Shown here piece by piece: positions 32,747-40,862 of a stretch of DNA of 64,000 bases (positions are counted from its first letter, which is position 1; each line of letters begins with the position of its first letter). The notes below the pieces were generated by a model. The model had not been told where the DNA came from. It worked only from the letters and a program-made list of their open reading frames with translations, and did not search any database. Origin of the DNA: SHVO01 sp050246995 (GTDB lineage: Bacteria > Pseudomonadota > Alphaproteobacteria > Rhodospirillales > Rhodospirillaceae); assembly GCA_050246995.1 (NCBI GenBank), contig JBFWVA010000014.1:1-64000 (forward strand), written 5' to 3'. The translations under genes and the position numbers were made by a program.

Positions 32747-32793
32747 CTACACACCAGACCACTACACGCACCCCTACAACCCGGACCCCTACA
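32747..32793. repeat. CTACA direct repeats before the 153-aa gene
   Basis: CTACA occurs at 32747, 32762, 32774 and 32789 (spacing 15, 12 and 15 bp), each with a C-rich neighbourhood. The gap 32713-32954 holds no gene. The repeats lie upstream of the AlpA-like and Rep-like genes, like the TGCGA array in element A, but the spacing is less regular. Confidence 0.35.
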
Positions 32794-32954
32794 TGGGGCG
32801 ACCGGGTCTTTTTCGTGACTAGAATTGGCGGCGCTCTGCGTAGAGCGCGTCGTCTCGATCTGCTGCATGAAAGCGTTGATCAACGTCCTTCACGGGACGC
32901 CAGATACGAAGCCTCTCCGTTGAGCAGTTCATTAGCTCAAACCGGAGACTTATT

Positions 32955-33416
32955 ATGTCACGACAAAAGAGAGAGAACTCCTTAGAGGCCAGATCAAACG
33001 CCACTGAGGCAAAGACGATAAAGCAGAAAGAAGCCACGACCCCACCGATCACCGAGGGGGAGGTTCTTCAAGCCACCCATGCCGCCATCTACCTCGCACA
33101 ACGCGCTCGCGCCCTTACCAAGCCAGACAAACGCGAACCGCTGATTGCTTGTGTTGAGGGTTTGGCGATCACCTTGCAAACGCACTGGAACTCAGCGCCG
33201 CTCTACCAAAAGAAGCAGCAGACTTATGACCTCCCGCAAGCTGTCTGCGTCATGTACCAAGCCAACTTGGTCCTCGATGTCCGCTGGAATGAAGGTAACC
33301 GCTTTGTAGCCTTTGCCTTCGAGCCCGGTCCTTGGGTGGAAATTCTGCTTCGCGCCGCTCACCCGGAGCAAGTACGCGGTAATGACCGATCATCGCAACT
33401 CCAGGACAAGGAGTAG
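32955..33416 (+). CDS. Hypothetical protein, 153 aa, element B replication operon
   Basis: The protein has a basic, Glu-rich N-terminus of about 35 residues, then a compact domain (LQATHAAIYLAQRARALTK, VCVMYQANLVLDVRW, FVAFAFEPGPWVEILL). No family is recognised and element A has no equivalent between its unknown-family protein and AlpA genes. It ends 5 nt before the AlpA-like start, so it belongs to the same operon. Confidence 0.65.
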   Translation: MSRQKRENSLEARSNATEAKTIKQKEATTPPITEGEVLQATHAAIYLAQRARALTKPDKREPLIACVEGLAITLQTHWNSAPLYQKKQQTYDLPQAVCVMYQANLVLDVRWNEGNRFVAFAFEPGPWVEILLRAAHPEQVRGNDRSSQLQDKE

Positions 33417-33421
33417 CGGTG

Positions 33422-33688
33422 ATGAAGCGCATGAAGAATACCACCCTGCCAGTCCGAGTGCCTGCCGACCCCGGTGACGATCAAACCTTCGCGGGCATTG
33501 ATCCAAACCGCCTGTACACAACTGCTACAGGGGCGGATGCGATAGGCCAGAAGCCATCATTCCTTGAAGCTCGCCGTGCAAAAGATCTGCCGCCGAAGTT
33601 CCTTAAACTCGGTCGCTCCGTCAAATACGTAGGACGCGACCTCATCTCCTTCCTGAAGGCCGGTTACCAAGGGGGCGATCATGAGTAG
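33422..33688 (+). CDS. AlpA/excisionase-like protein (element B), 88 aa
   Basis: The C-terminal half reads SFLEARRAKDLPPKFLKLG, VKYVGRDLISFLKA, the wing and last helix of the HTH_17/AlpA fold; the first helix (RLYTTATGADAIGQKPS) is less typical. ATG 33422 follows a GTG at 33419 and has AAGGAG upstream. Its stop overlaps the Rep-like start by 8 nt. Like its element A counterpart, it may be an excisionase or an activator of replication genes. Confidence 0.7.
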   Translation: MKRMKNTTLPVRVPADPGDDQTFAGIDPNRLYTTATGADAIGQKPSFLEARRAKDLPPKFLKLGRSVKYVGRDLISFLKAGYQGGDHE

Positions 33689-34514
33689 CAAATTCAGCAG
33701 AGCTCCGCTGCCGCCTGAGGCGCTTGATGCCTTTTTCAAAATCAAAGGCTTCGACGACTTTGACGACACTAAGGCTGCGGCCACTACCCAGGTGCGCTCA
33801 CTCCGTCGCGGCACCCGCCGTCAGCGTCGTTTCGCGGAACGTTTGGCTCGTTGCCATAAGAAGCATCGGTGCGATTCTACTGCGTGCCCGGTGTGCTTTC
33901 GCAAATTCCGTCGCGTCACTATCGGGCAGATCGTGACCCTCCTGAAGTCCCTCGGCATACGCATTTATCGTGTTTCATTGGTGTCTGCTGACTGGAGCAC
34001 TCCGCTCGGCCAGTTGGGCGCTGAGACGATAAATGGTTTTAGCGAGGCGTTTAGTAAGGCTTTGGCGGCGTCGGCTTTGAAGGACGCCGTCATTTTCGGA
34101 GCCTGGGATTTCAGTGTTCATGTCGATAAGCGTAGTGATGACCCTCCCTATTACCAACCTCACCTATACTTACTAGTGGCGTCGGCGGCTCCGGAGAAAG
34201 TCGTTCATGCGACGTTTTCCTCACTCGTCACACGTTCCAAGGATATCCCGGTTCCGAAGCGCATCGGCATCCCCAGGTATATTTGGCGTGCGGTTAATTA
34301 CTCTCTGAAGCTCAAGTTCAAACGCCGCGAACGCCGTGTCGGTGCCGATGGCGTCATGAACACCCGCTACGACAAAATGCGTGCAGCGGAGCGTCGTGAA
34401 CTAGCAGTCGTTCTCCACGAATTGGGCATCAAAGGCCGGCTCTTCATGCGCGGCATTAAACGTAGCCACTGGACGTACAACCTCATTTCTCGTTTCGGCA
34501 GCAAAAACGAATGA
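33681..34514 (+). CDS. Rep-like protein with Cys cluster (element B), 277 aa
   Basis: It is homologous to 5032-5886 of element A. A four-Cys cluster (CHKKHRCDSTACPVC, about residues 54-68) suggests zinc binding. The strand equivalent to the HUH strand reads YYQPHLYLLV, so only the second His of the pair is kept. The YSLK segment (about 214) aligns with YTYK of A, and NTR and RLFMRGIKR close the homology. Rolling-circle initiators of phages and plasmids have such a Tyr-x-x-Lys motif after the HUH strand; the assignment remains inference. It overlaps the AlpA-like gene and is followed by 322 bp with repeats before the DUF927 gene. Confidence 0.65.
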   Translation: MSSKFSRAPLPPEALDAFFKIKGFDDFDDTKAAATTQVRSLRRGTRRQRRFAERLARCHKKHRCDSTACPVCFRKFRRVTIGQIVTLLKSLGIRIYRVSLVSADWSTPLGQLGAETINGFSEAFSKALAASALKDAVIFGAWDFSVHVDKRSDDPPYYQPHLYLLVASAAPEKVVHATFSSLVTRSKDIPVPKRIGIPRYIWRAVNYSLKLKFKRRERRVGADGVMNTRYDKMRAAERRELAVVLHELGIKGRLFMRGIKRSHWTYNLISRFGSKNE

Positions 34515-34560
34515 GTTTGCCTGAAGACCGCTGGCGGGTGCCCGCAGATGCATCAATTGA

Positions 34561-34638
34561 TGCTTTTGCGGCACTTGCCAGTGAATGAAATGACCATGCT
34601 GCTTTTGCGGCACTTGCCAGTGAATGAAATGACCATGC
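34561..34638. repeat. Two perfect tandem copies of a 39-bp unit
   Basis: Bases 34561-34599 and 34600-34638 are identical. Each unit carries TGCTTTTGCGGCACTTGCC and AATGAAATGACCATGC. The repeat lies in the 322-bp non-coding gap between the Rep-like and DUF927 genes, just before the palindromic operator. It may be a recent slippage duplication or a functional pair of binding sites. Confidence 0.85.
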
Positions 34639-34699
34639 TGTAGTTGCGCCGATTCCACTGCCGCGAATACCGCAATTACGCATTTCACCCCCGGCAATA

Positions 34700-34755
34700 A
34701 GCACTGAGCACTGAGCACCGCGCACATCTCCTTTGGAGAACTAGTGCTCAGTGCT
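34700..34755. promoter_or_regulatory. Inverted-repeat operator-like site, element B site 2
   Basis: AGCACTGAGCACT (34700-34712) pairs with AGTGCTCAGTGCT (34743-34755). A nested TCTCC / GGAGA hairpin lies between them. The 7-bp units are the same as in 31422-31453. The site ends 81 nt before the DUF927 gene, equal in position to the GTGATCAC triple site of element A. Confidence 0.65.
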
Positions 34756-34836
34756 CACCGCCCAGATAGCTGATCGGAAAATGCACATCAACATCGGCTG
34801 GCGCTAATCCGCCGCCCACCACCTTGGAGATTTATC

Positions 34837-36543
34837 GTGAGCAAGAATACTGAAGATAAAAAGGAAAAGCGGTTCTACACACAGGACGACTTTTTTTACG
34901 AGCGCCTAAATAGTCGCAAGAGCAGAAAGCTTGGAGCCATGCTCCGTGTGTATGCGCGGGCAAGCATCGAGGGAGAGGCGCACCCCTTCACCGTTATCAG
35001 GCTTAAGGATTTGGACGGGAAGGTTCGCATCGAATACGTGGCGTCTACAGCCCTTCTCACCAAGCAATCTACTTTTACGGCACTCGTACAAATGGGCTAC
35101 CTACTCCCAGCGGACCCCGACAAAAGGAATGCCATTTACGAGTATATTTCGACAGCCCGTCCGAAGCGGCGCGTGATTATTGTGCGCCGCCCCGGCTGGA
35201 TTGAAGGCCGATATGCCATGCCCGGCGTTACGATTGGTCAAAAGGCGGGGGACAATCCGAAGATCTATTTCAAGCCTGTGTTGGATGGGTTTCCAGCAAA
35301 ATTTGGCGAACGCGGAACACTTGAAGAGCACCAGAAGACCTTTGGCCGTTTTGCATTGTGCTCCACGACAATGCTCTTCTCTATGTCCTTCGCGCTTGCG
35401 GCGGCGCTCATCGGGCTTTGCGGACTGGAAGGCGGCGGCGTTCACCTCTTCGCGGAGACGACCGTAGGAAAGAGTTTAGCAGAAATGGCGGCGCGTTCGA
35501 TCAGCGGAGAAGCAACCCGCAAATACTTGGAGAAGTGGCGCACGACCCCAAACGCCTTGGAGGCCGTCGCCTACGCCTACAACAATACGCTGCTCTGCTT
35601 AGACGATGCGAGCCAACTTCCCACTGATAAGCTAAAGAGAGCGGCCATCATGCGTGAAGTTGCTTATGAGCTTGCTAATGGGCAAGGCAAGCTCCGCCTT
35701 GGGGCGGGGAAATTGAACTGGAACATCTTTTTCATTAGCAACGGCGAAGAAGCAATAGCAGCCATCGTAAAGGATGGCGGTTCCGAGAGATTAGGAGGCG
35801 AGGAAGTTCGTCTGGCCGACTTACCCTGCGACATACACCCAGAGTATGGAATTTTCGAGAGCCTTATGCCGGGCTGGAAGAACTTCGATGATGCTGTCGC
35901 TGCAATAGAGAACGCGAGCAGGAAATACTACGGCACCCCGCTCCGAGCGTTTCTCAAGGTCATCGTCAAATATCCCAACCGCACGAAAAAGGACGTCAGG
36001 GCCTTGATGTTGCAGTTCATGGATTTGGCGCTGATCGGGAAAGACAAATGGGAACAGCGTTTTGCGAAGAAGTTCGCCGCCGCCTATGCTGCCGGAATCT
36101 TAGCGGTTCGTTTCGAGATTTTCCCGTGGAAAGAAAAGCACGTCGAACACGCCGTCCTCGCTTGCTACAAAAGAGCACGAGGGTCCATTCCTGACATGGA
36201 CACGCTCATAGAACGCGCCATGAAAACCTTCACTCAATCTCTCGCGGATGAGGAGAAGGTTCTTGATCTACGCAAGATGAAGCAGAAGCACCGTGAGAAA
36301 CTTCGTCCCGTCGCGGGTCTTGGGTTCATTCGGTCTCGCCCTGAACTTGGGTCGCACCTCGTCATTCGTCCTGACGATTTCCAGAAATGGTTCGACAGGG
36401 CGCAGGATGCCCAGCTTGCTCTCCAGCAGCTCGATAAACTGGGCAGGCTAAAGCGCGATCCTAATGATCCAAAGGTTGCCACTCGACAGGTTTTGATGCC
36501 GTGGGAAGGGCCGAAGCTGCGCTATTACGTCATCACGGTTTAG
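34837..36543 (+). CDS. DUF927-type replicative helicase/ATPase (element B), 568 aa
   Basis: The start is GTG 34837 with GGAG 9 nt upstream. The layout equals the element A protein: beta-rich N-terminal third with FTVIRLKDLDGK, a Walker A-like FAETTVGKS (about residues 206-214), a Walker B-like LLCLDDASQL (about 251-260) and GGEEVRLADLP (about 322). The first Gly of Walker A is replaced by Ala. Identity with A is modest, so the two elements diverged long ago. It should work with the Rep-like protein. A hairpin at 36551-36597 follows. Confidence 0.83.
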   Translation: MSKNTEDKKEKRFYTQDDFFYERLNSRKSRKLGAMLRVYARASIEGEAHPFTVIRLKDLDGKVRIEYVASTALLTKQSTFTALVQMGYLLPADPDKRNAIYEYISTARPKRRVIIVRRPGWIEGRYAMPGVTIGQKAGDNPKIYFKPVLDGFPAKFGERGTLEEHQKTFGRFALCSTTMLFSMSFALAAALIGLCGLEGGGVHLFAETTVGKSLAEMAARSISGEATRKYLEKWRTTPNALEAVAYAYNNTLLCLDDASQLPTDKLKRAAIMREVAYELANGQGKLRLGAGKLNWNIFFISNGEEAIAAIVKDGGSERLGGEEVRLADLPCDIHPEYGIFESLMPGWKNFDDAVAAIENASRKYYGTPLRAFLKVIVKYPNRTKKDVRALMLQFMDLALIGKDKWEQRFAKKFAAAYAAGILAVRFEIFPWKEKHVEHAVLACYKRARGSIPDMDTLIERAMKTFTQSLADEEKVLDLRKMKQKHREKLRPVAGLGFIRSRPELGSHLVIRPDDFQKWFDRAQDAQLALQQLDKLGRLKRDPNDPKVATRQVLMPWEGPKLRYYVITV

Positions 36544-36550
36544 GGCCGCC

Positions 36551-36597
36551 GGTGGGCAAGGTGAAGGCCGATCAAAGCCGCCCCCGCCTTGCCCACC
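36551..36597 (+). terminator. Terminator-like hairpin at the right end of element B
   Basis: GGTGGGCAAGG (36551-36561) and CCTTGCCCACC (36587-36597) are perfect 11-nt inverted arms, 7 nt after the DUF927 stop. There is no T-run, so termination may be weak. The position matches the terminator of element A at 7909-7940. Confidence 0.6.
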
Positions 36598-36616
36598 GTG
36601 ATTACTCGGTGATTAC
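36598..36616. repeat. Direct repeat pair beside att, element B right end (GTGATTAC)
   Basis: GTGATTAC occurs at 36598-36605 and 36609-36616, an 11-bp period, 38 bp before the 68-bp att copy. It is the same octamer pair as at 8406-8424 by the integrase. These are candidate integrase arm or excisionase sites. Confidence 0.6.
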
Positions 36617-36654
36617 TAAATCGACTTTTTGGCTCTTTAGTCGAGCCGTAAAAG

Positions 36655-36752
<98 letters not shown>

Positions 36753-36896
36753 ACGTGACCGGCAAACCCGGCCAGGGCGGCGGGACCATATGCGTTTCGC
36801 CTGCGCGACGCAAGCATCTGAGGCTTACGTGAAAGCTTTGAAAACTAACGGTTAAAGCGTATGAACGAGGCTTACCGGCGAAAAACCGAAGGACCA

Positions 36897-38162
36897 ATGG
36901 CCGATTCCGCCGCCGAGAGCGTTGATGTCGCGATTGTGGGGGCTGGGCTCGTCGGCAGCACGCTCGCCTGTGCTCTCGCCGCGCACGGCGTGAGATGCGC
37001 CCTCGTCGACCGGATTGATCCCAAGGGCATGACCCATGACCGCTTCGACGGCCGGGCTTCGGCGGTCGCGGCCAGCGGACAACGCCTTCTTTCGGCGATA
37101 GGAATCTGGCCGCACCTGGCCGGCCGGTGCGAGCCTATCCGCGAGATCCGTGTCTCGGACGGCGAGGCGCCCCTCTTCCTCCACTACGCCTACACCGACG
37201 TCGGCGACGAGTTCCTCGGGACCATGGCGGAGAACCGTCATCTGCGCGCCGCCACTTTCGCGCGCATGGCGGAGCTTTCGGACAGCCTTACGCTTGTCGC
37301 GCCGGCCGCAGTCTCGCACATGAGCGAAAACCCCGATGCAGCCGTGCTGCACCTCGCGGATGGCCGCAGGATCGACGCGGCGCTGGTGGTGGCCGCCGAG
37401 GGCCGCGAATCCAAGCTGCGCGACACCGCGCGCATTGCCGTCACAGGCTGGACCTATCCGCAGGTCGCCATCGTCGCCACCATCGGCCATGAGAAGCCGC
37501 ACCGCGGGATCGCCCACGAGCGATTCCTTCCGTCGGGCCCTTTTGCGATCCTACCGTTGCCGGACGACGGCGGCACGCACCGTTCGTCGCTGGTGTGGAC
37601 GGAACGCGCCGCAGCGGCGCAATCCTATCTCGCATTGAACGACGCTCATTTTCTGGCGGAGATCGACGAGCGCGTGGGCGGATTCCTCGGGAAACTTTCG
37701 CTCATCGGTCCGCGGTTCAGTCATCCGCTCGGGCTTCAGTTCGCCGCGACCTACGCGAAGGGCCGGCTGGCGCTGGTCGGCGATGCGGCGCACGGCATTC
37801 ATCCGATCGCCGGCCAGGGCCTCAACCTGGGCTACCGCGACGTCGCCGCGCTGACGGAAGTGATCGTGGATGCGAGAAAACTCGGGCTCGATATCGCCAA
37901 TCCGGACGCTTTGAGCCGCTACGAGCGCTGGCGCCGCGCCGACAATCTCATGATGGCGGGAGTCACCGACCTTCTGAACCGCCTGTTCTCGAACGATGTC
38001 GATCCCATAAAAGCGATCCGCGTCCTCGGCCTCGGCCTTGTCCACCGCCTGCCGCCCCTGAAGAAGCTGTTCATGCGCCACGCCATGGGAACCGTCGGCG
38101 ATCTCCCGCGCCTGATGCGCACTCATCAGGAGAATACGAGAACATTGATTCGTGCGATTTGA
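36897..38162 (+). CDS. UbiH/COQ6-family FAD-dependent hydroxylase, 421 aa
   Basis: The N-terminal Rossmann motif VAIVGAGLVGSTLA binds FAD. A DG motif (VVAAEGRESKLR) and the C-terminal LVGDAAHGIHPIAGQGLNLG are the family hallmarks of UbiH/UbiF/VisC/COQ6 enzymes. These hydroxylate the ring of ubiquinone precursors. Which ring position is used cannot be told from sequence. ATG 36897 is preferred to 36861 because of the GAAGGA upstream and the family's usual start. It is the first chromosomal gene after the tRNA-Thr insertion. Confidence 0.9.
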   Translation: MADSAAESVDVAIVGAGLVGSTLACALAAHGVRCALVDRIDPKGMTHDRFDGRASAVAASGQRLLSAIGIWPHLAGRCEPIREIRVSDGEAPLFLHYAYTDVGDEFLGTMAENRHLRAATFARMAELSDSLTLVAPAAVSHMSENPDAAVLHLADGRRIDAALVVAAEGRESKLRDTARIAVTGWTYPQVAIVATIGHEKPHRGIAHERFLPSGPFAILPLPDDGGTHRSSLVWTERAAAAQSYLALNDAHFLAEIDERVGGFLGKLSLIGPRFSHPLGLQFAATYAKGRLALVGDAAHGIHPIAGQGLNLGYRDVAALTEVIVDARKLGLDIANPDALSRYERWRRADNLMMAGVTDLLNRLFSNDVDPIKAIRVLGLGLVHRLPPLKKLFMRHAMGTVGDLPRLMRTHQENTRTLIRAI

Positions 38163-38299
38163 CGCGAACCCATTCTGTGGGTACTGCGTTATGCCGCTAT
38201 CGTTGGCGTGCCGATCGACTTGAAGTTCGCGGTCCGAGTCACCTCGGCGCCGGAGGACCTTCAAATCGGCGGCACGCGCGCCTTGCAAGCCCGGTCCCC

Positions 38300-39061
38300 A
38301 TGAACGACGTATATCCGCCGCCGCTCACGCCCGACGTCGCCCTTTTCCTGGACTTCGACGGGACGCTGGTCGAGATCGCGCCCACGCCGAACGCCGTCAA
38401 AGTCGCGCCGGGCCTGGACGCATTGATGGCCCAGGTCGCCTGGCATCTGAACGGCGCCGTGGCGGTCGTGACCGGACGTCCGATCGAGGCGATCGACAAA
38501 CATCTGAAGGGTGCCGTGCGGGCCGTTGCCGGCGTGCACGGCGCCGAACGCCGGACCGCGCTTGGACATATCATCCACGCTGAAATTCCGGCCGCGCTGC
38601 TCGACCCCGCGCGGGAAGAGCTTTCGGCTTTCTGCCGCGCTCACCCGGGTGTGCGCGCCGAAGACAAGGGCATCAGCATTGCCCTTCACTTCCGCGCGGT
38701 CCCGAACCTTGGCGCGGCATGCCGGGCGATCGTCGACGAATGCGCCGCCGCTTCGCACGGCCAGCTCGAGCGTCTGGACGGGAACATGGTGGTGGAATTG
38801 AAACCGGCTGCGGTGAAAAAAGCCGCCGCCATGTCGGCCTATATGAACGAGCCCCCCTTCGCGGGCCGCCGGCCGGTGTTCGTCGGCGACGATCTCACCG
38901 ACGAGTCGGCATTTATCTCGGTCTCGCAGACCAATGGATATGGGGTTATCGTCGGCGCGCGCTCGCCGACGGCGGCGACCAGCCGGCTTCCGTCCGTGGC
39001 GGCCCTGCACACTTGGCTTACGACGCTGAACGAACAGAACGATGGCCGCCGCGCAAGCTGA
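38300..39061 (+). CDS. otsB: Trehalose-6-phosphate phosphatase, 253 aa
   Basis: This is a HAD-superfamily enzyme. FLDFDGTLVEIAPTP (about residues 16-30) holds the nucleophilic Asp and the acid/base Asp; AVVTGRPIEAID carries motif II, and VFVGDDLTDESAF the metal-binding motif IV. It removes phosphate from trehalose 6-phosphate made by OtsA. ATG 38300 is the only start consistent with the family. Its 3' end overlaps the GH15 gene by 20 nt, so the cluster is one operon. Confidence 0.94.
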   Translation: MNDVYPPPLTPDVALFLDFDGTLVEIAPTPNAVKVAPGLDALMAQVAWHLNGAVAVVTGRPIEAIDKHLKGAVRAVAGVHGAERRTALGHIIHAEIPAALLDPAREELSAFCRAHPGVRAEDKGISIALHFRAVPNLGAACRAIVDECAAASHGQLERLDGNMVVELKPAAVKKAAAMSAYMNEPPFAGRRPVFVGDDLTDESAFISVSQTNGYGVIVGARSPTAATSRLPSVAALHTWLTTLNEQNDGRRAS

Positions 39062-40862
39062 CCTTCCCCCGCCCAACCTCAACCTTGGTGTGATCGGCAA
39101 CTGTTCGTTCAATGCGCTTGTCGATCAGCGCGCATGCGTGGTGTGGAGCTGCATGCCGCGGCCGGACGGCGACCCCGTCTTCAATGCGCTGCTCGGCGGC
39201 GTCAGCCCGCAGGATGAACGGGCGAAAGGCGTGTTTGCCATCGACCTCGAGAACTTCTCATCCTCGCAGCAAAGCTATTTCACCAATACGCCGGTGCTCG
39301 TGACACGCATGCATGATGCGGGCGGCCAGGCGATCGACGTCATCGATTTCGCGCCGCGCTTCAACCGGCTGGGCCGGCGTCACCGTCCGGTCGCGATCAT
39401 CCGCGTGGTCAGGCCCGTCACCGGACGGCCCCGGGTGCGGGTGCGATTGCGGCCGTCGTACGATTACGGTGCCGAAGAACCCACCGTTACGCGCGGCTCC
39501 AACCACATCCGCTACGTCGGGGGTGAATTGACCTTGCGCCTGACGACCGACGCGCCGGTGACCTACATCGCGCACGAAACCTGGTTTCGGCTGGAAAAGC
39601 CGCTCTATCTTTTCTTGGGCCCCGACGAAACCCTGGCGGGGGCGGTGGCCGCGACGTGCGAAGAATTCCTGACCGCGACCAACAGCTACTGGCGCGAATG
39701 GGTGCGCACGCTGGCGGTGCCGCTCGAGTGGCAGGACGCGGTCATCCGCGCCGCCATCACCCTCAAGCTCTGCTGGTATGAGGAAACGGGCGGCATCCTG
39801 GCGGCAATGACCACCTCGATCCCGGAAGCGCCGAACTCCGGCCGGTGCTGGGACTACCGCTTCTGCTGGCTGCGCGATGCCTACTATGTGATTCGCGCGC
39901 TGAACCGGCTTGGCGCCATCGACATCATGGAGAGCTACCTTTCCTATCTCCGCGATCTGCCGGAATTGACGGAGGACCGGCACATGCAGCCGGTCTACGG
40001 CCTCGCGCTCGAGCAGGACCTCACCGAGATGGAGATCGCCACGCTGCCGGGCTATCGCGGCATGGGACCGGTCCGGGTGGGCAACCAGGCCTACGAACAC
40101 AAGCAGCACGACGTTTACGGGCAGATCATCCTGTCATCGACACAGGCGTTTTTCGACCGGCGCCTGCTGCGGCCCATGACGCTGCAGGACTTCCGCGCGC
40201 TCGAGATCATCGGCGACCGCGCCTATCGCCTCGCCGAAGTGCCCGACGCGGGACTGTGGGAGCTTCGGACCATCGCCAACATCCACACCTATTCCAGCCT
40301 GATGTGCTGGGCCGGGTGTCACCGGCTGGCGCGTATCGCCGCCCACCTCGCGTTAAGCGACCGCGCGATGTTCTGGAACGAGCGCGCGCGGGAACTGAAG
40401 GAAAAAATCCTGGAGAAATCCTTCAGCCGCGAAACCGGGACATTCGGCGCAAGCTTCGGCAACAGCGATCTCGACGCGGCATTATTGCAAATGGCGGAAG
40501 TGGGACTGATCCCCGCCGACGATCCGCGTTTCGCCGCGACCCTCGACGCGGTCGGGCAGAAGCTGCGCCGCGGCAACCATGTCTTCCGCTATGTCGGTCA
40601 CGATGACTTCGGCGTGCCGACGACGGCGTTCAACATATGTACCTTCTGGTACATCGACGCCCTGAAGCGCGCCGGCCGCGACAGCGACGCGCGCGAGGTG
40701 TTCATCAGCATGCTGAACCATCGCAATCACGTGGGCCTCCTGTCCGAGGACATCGACCCCGCCACAGGTGAACTATGGGGAAATTATCCGCAGACCTACT
40801 CCCTGGTCGGAATCATCAACGGGGCGATGCGCCTGTCGAGGTCCTGGAGAGACATCGTATGA
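39042..40862 (+). CDS. Glycoside hydrolase family 15 (trehalase/glucoamylase type), 606 aa
   Basis: The N-terminal beta-sandwich domain (to about residue 230) is followed by the (alpha/alpha)6 barrel. Motifs are SGRCWDYRFCWLRDAYYV (about 266-283) and, near the end, LLSEDIDPATGELWGNYPQT with the catalytic Glu. In this class, GH15 proteins next to otsA/otsB are often trehalases; glucoamylase is the alternative. There is no signal peptide, so it acts in the cytoplasm. The start overlaps otsB and its stop overlaps otsA by 3 nt. Confidence 0.9.
   Translation: MAAAQADLPPPNLNLGVIGNCSFNALVDQRACVVWSCMPRPDGDPVFNALLGGVSPQDERAKGVFAIDLENFSSSQQSYFTNTPVLVTRMHDAGGQAIDVIDFAPRFNRLGRRHRPVAIIRVVRPVTGRPRVRVRLRPSYDYGAEEPTVTRGSNHIRYVGGELTLRLTTDAPVTYIAHETWFRLEKPLYLFLGPDETLAGAVAATCEEFLTATNSYWREWVRTLAVPLEWQDAVIRAAITLKLCWYEETGGILAAMTTSIPEAPNSGRCWDYRFCWLRDAYYVIRALNRLGAIDIMESYLSYLRDLPELTEDRHMQPVYGLALEQDLTEMEIATLPGYRGMGPVRVGNQAYEHKQHDVYGQIILSSTQAFFDRRLLRPMTLQDFRALEIIGDRAYRLAEVPDAGLWELRTIANIHTYSSLMCWAGCHRLARIAAHLALSDRAMFWNERARELKEKILEKSFSRETGTFGASFGNSDLDAALLQMAEVGLIPADDPRFAATLDAVGQKLRRGNHVFRYVGHDDFGVPTTAFNICTFWYIDALKRAGRDSDAREVFISMLNHRNHVGLLSEDIDPATGELWGNYPQTYSLVGIINGAMRLSRSWRDIV

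Noticed and set aside
37595..38299. Long N-terminal extension of otsB through the UbiH-type gene
   Set aside because: It runs out of frame through a supported gene and the HAD domain begins only after 38300.
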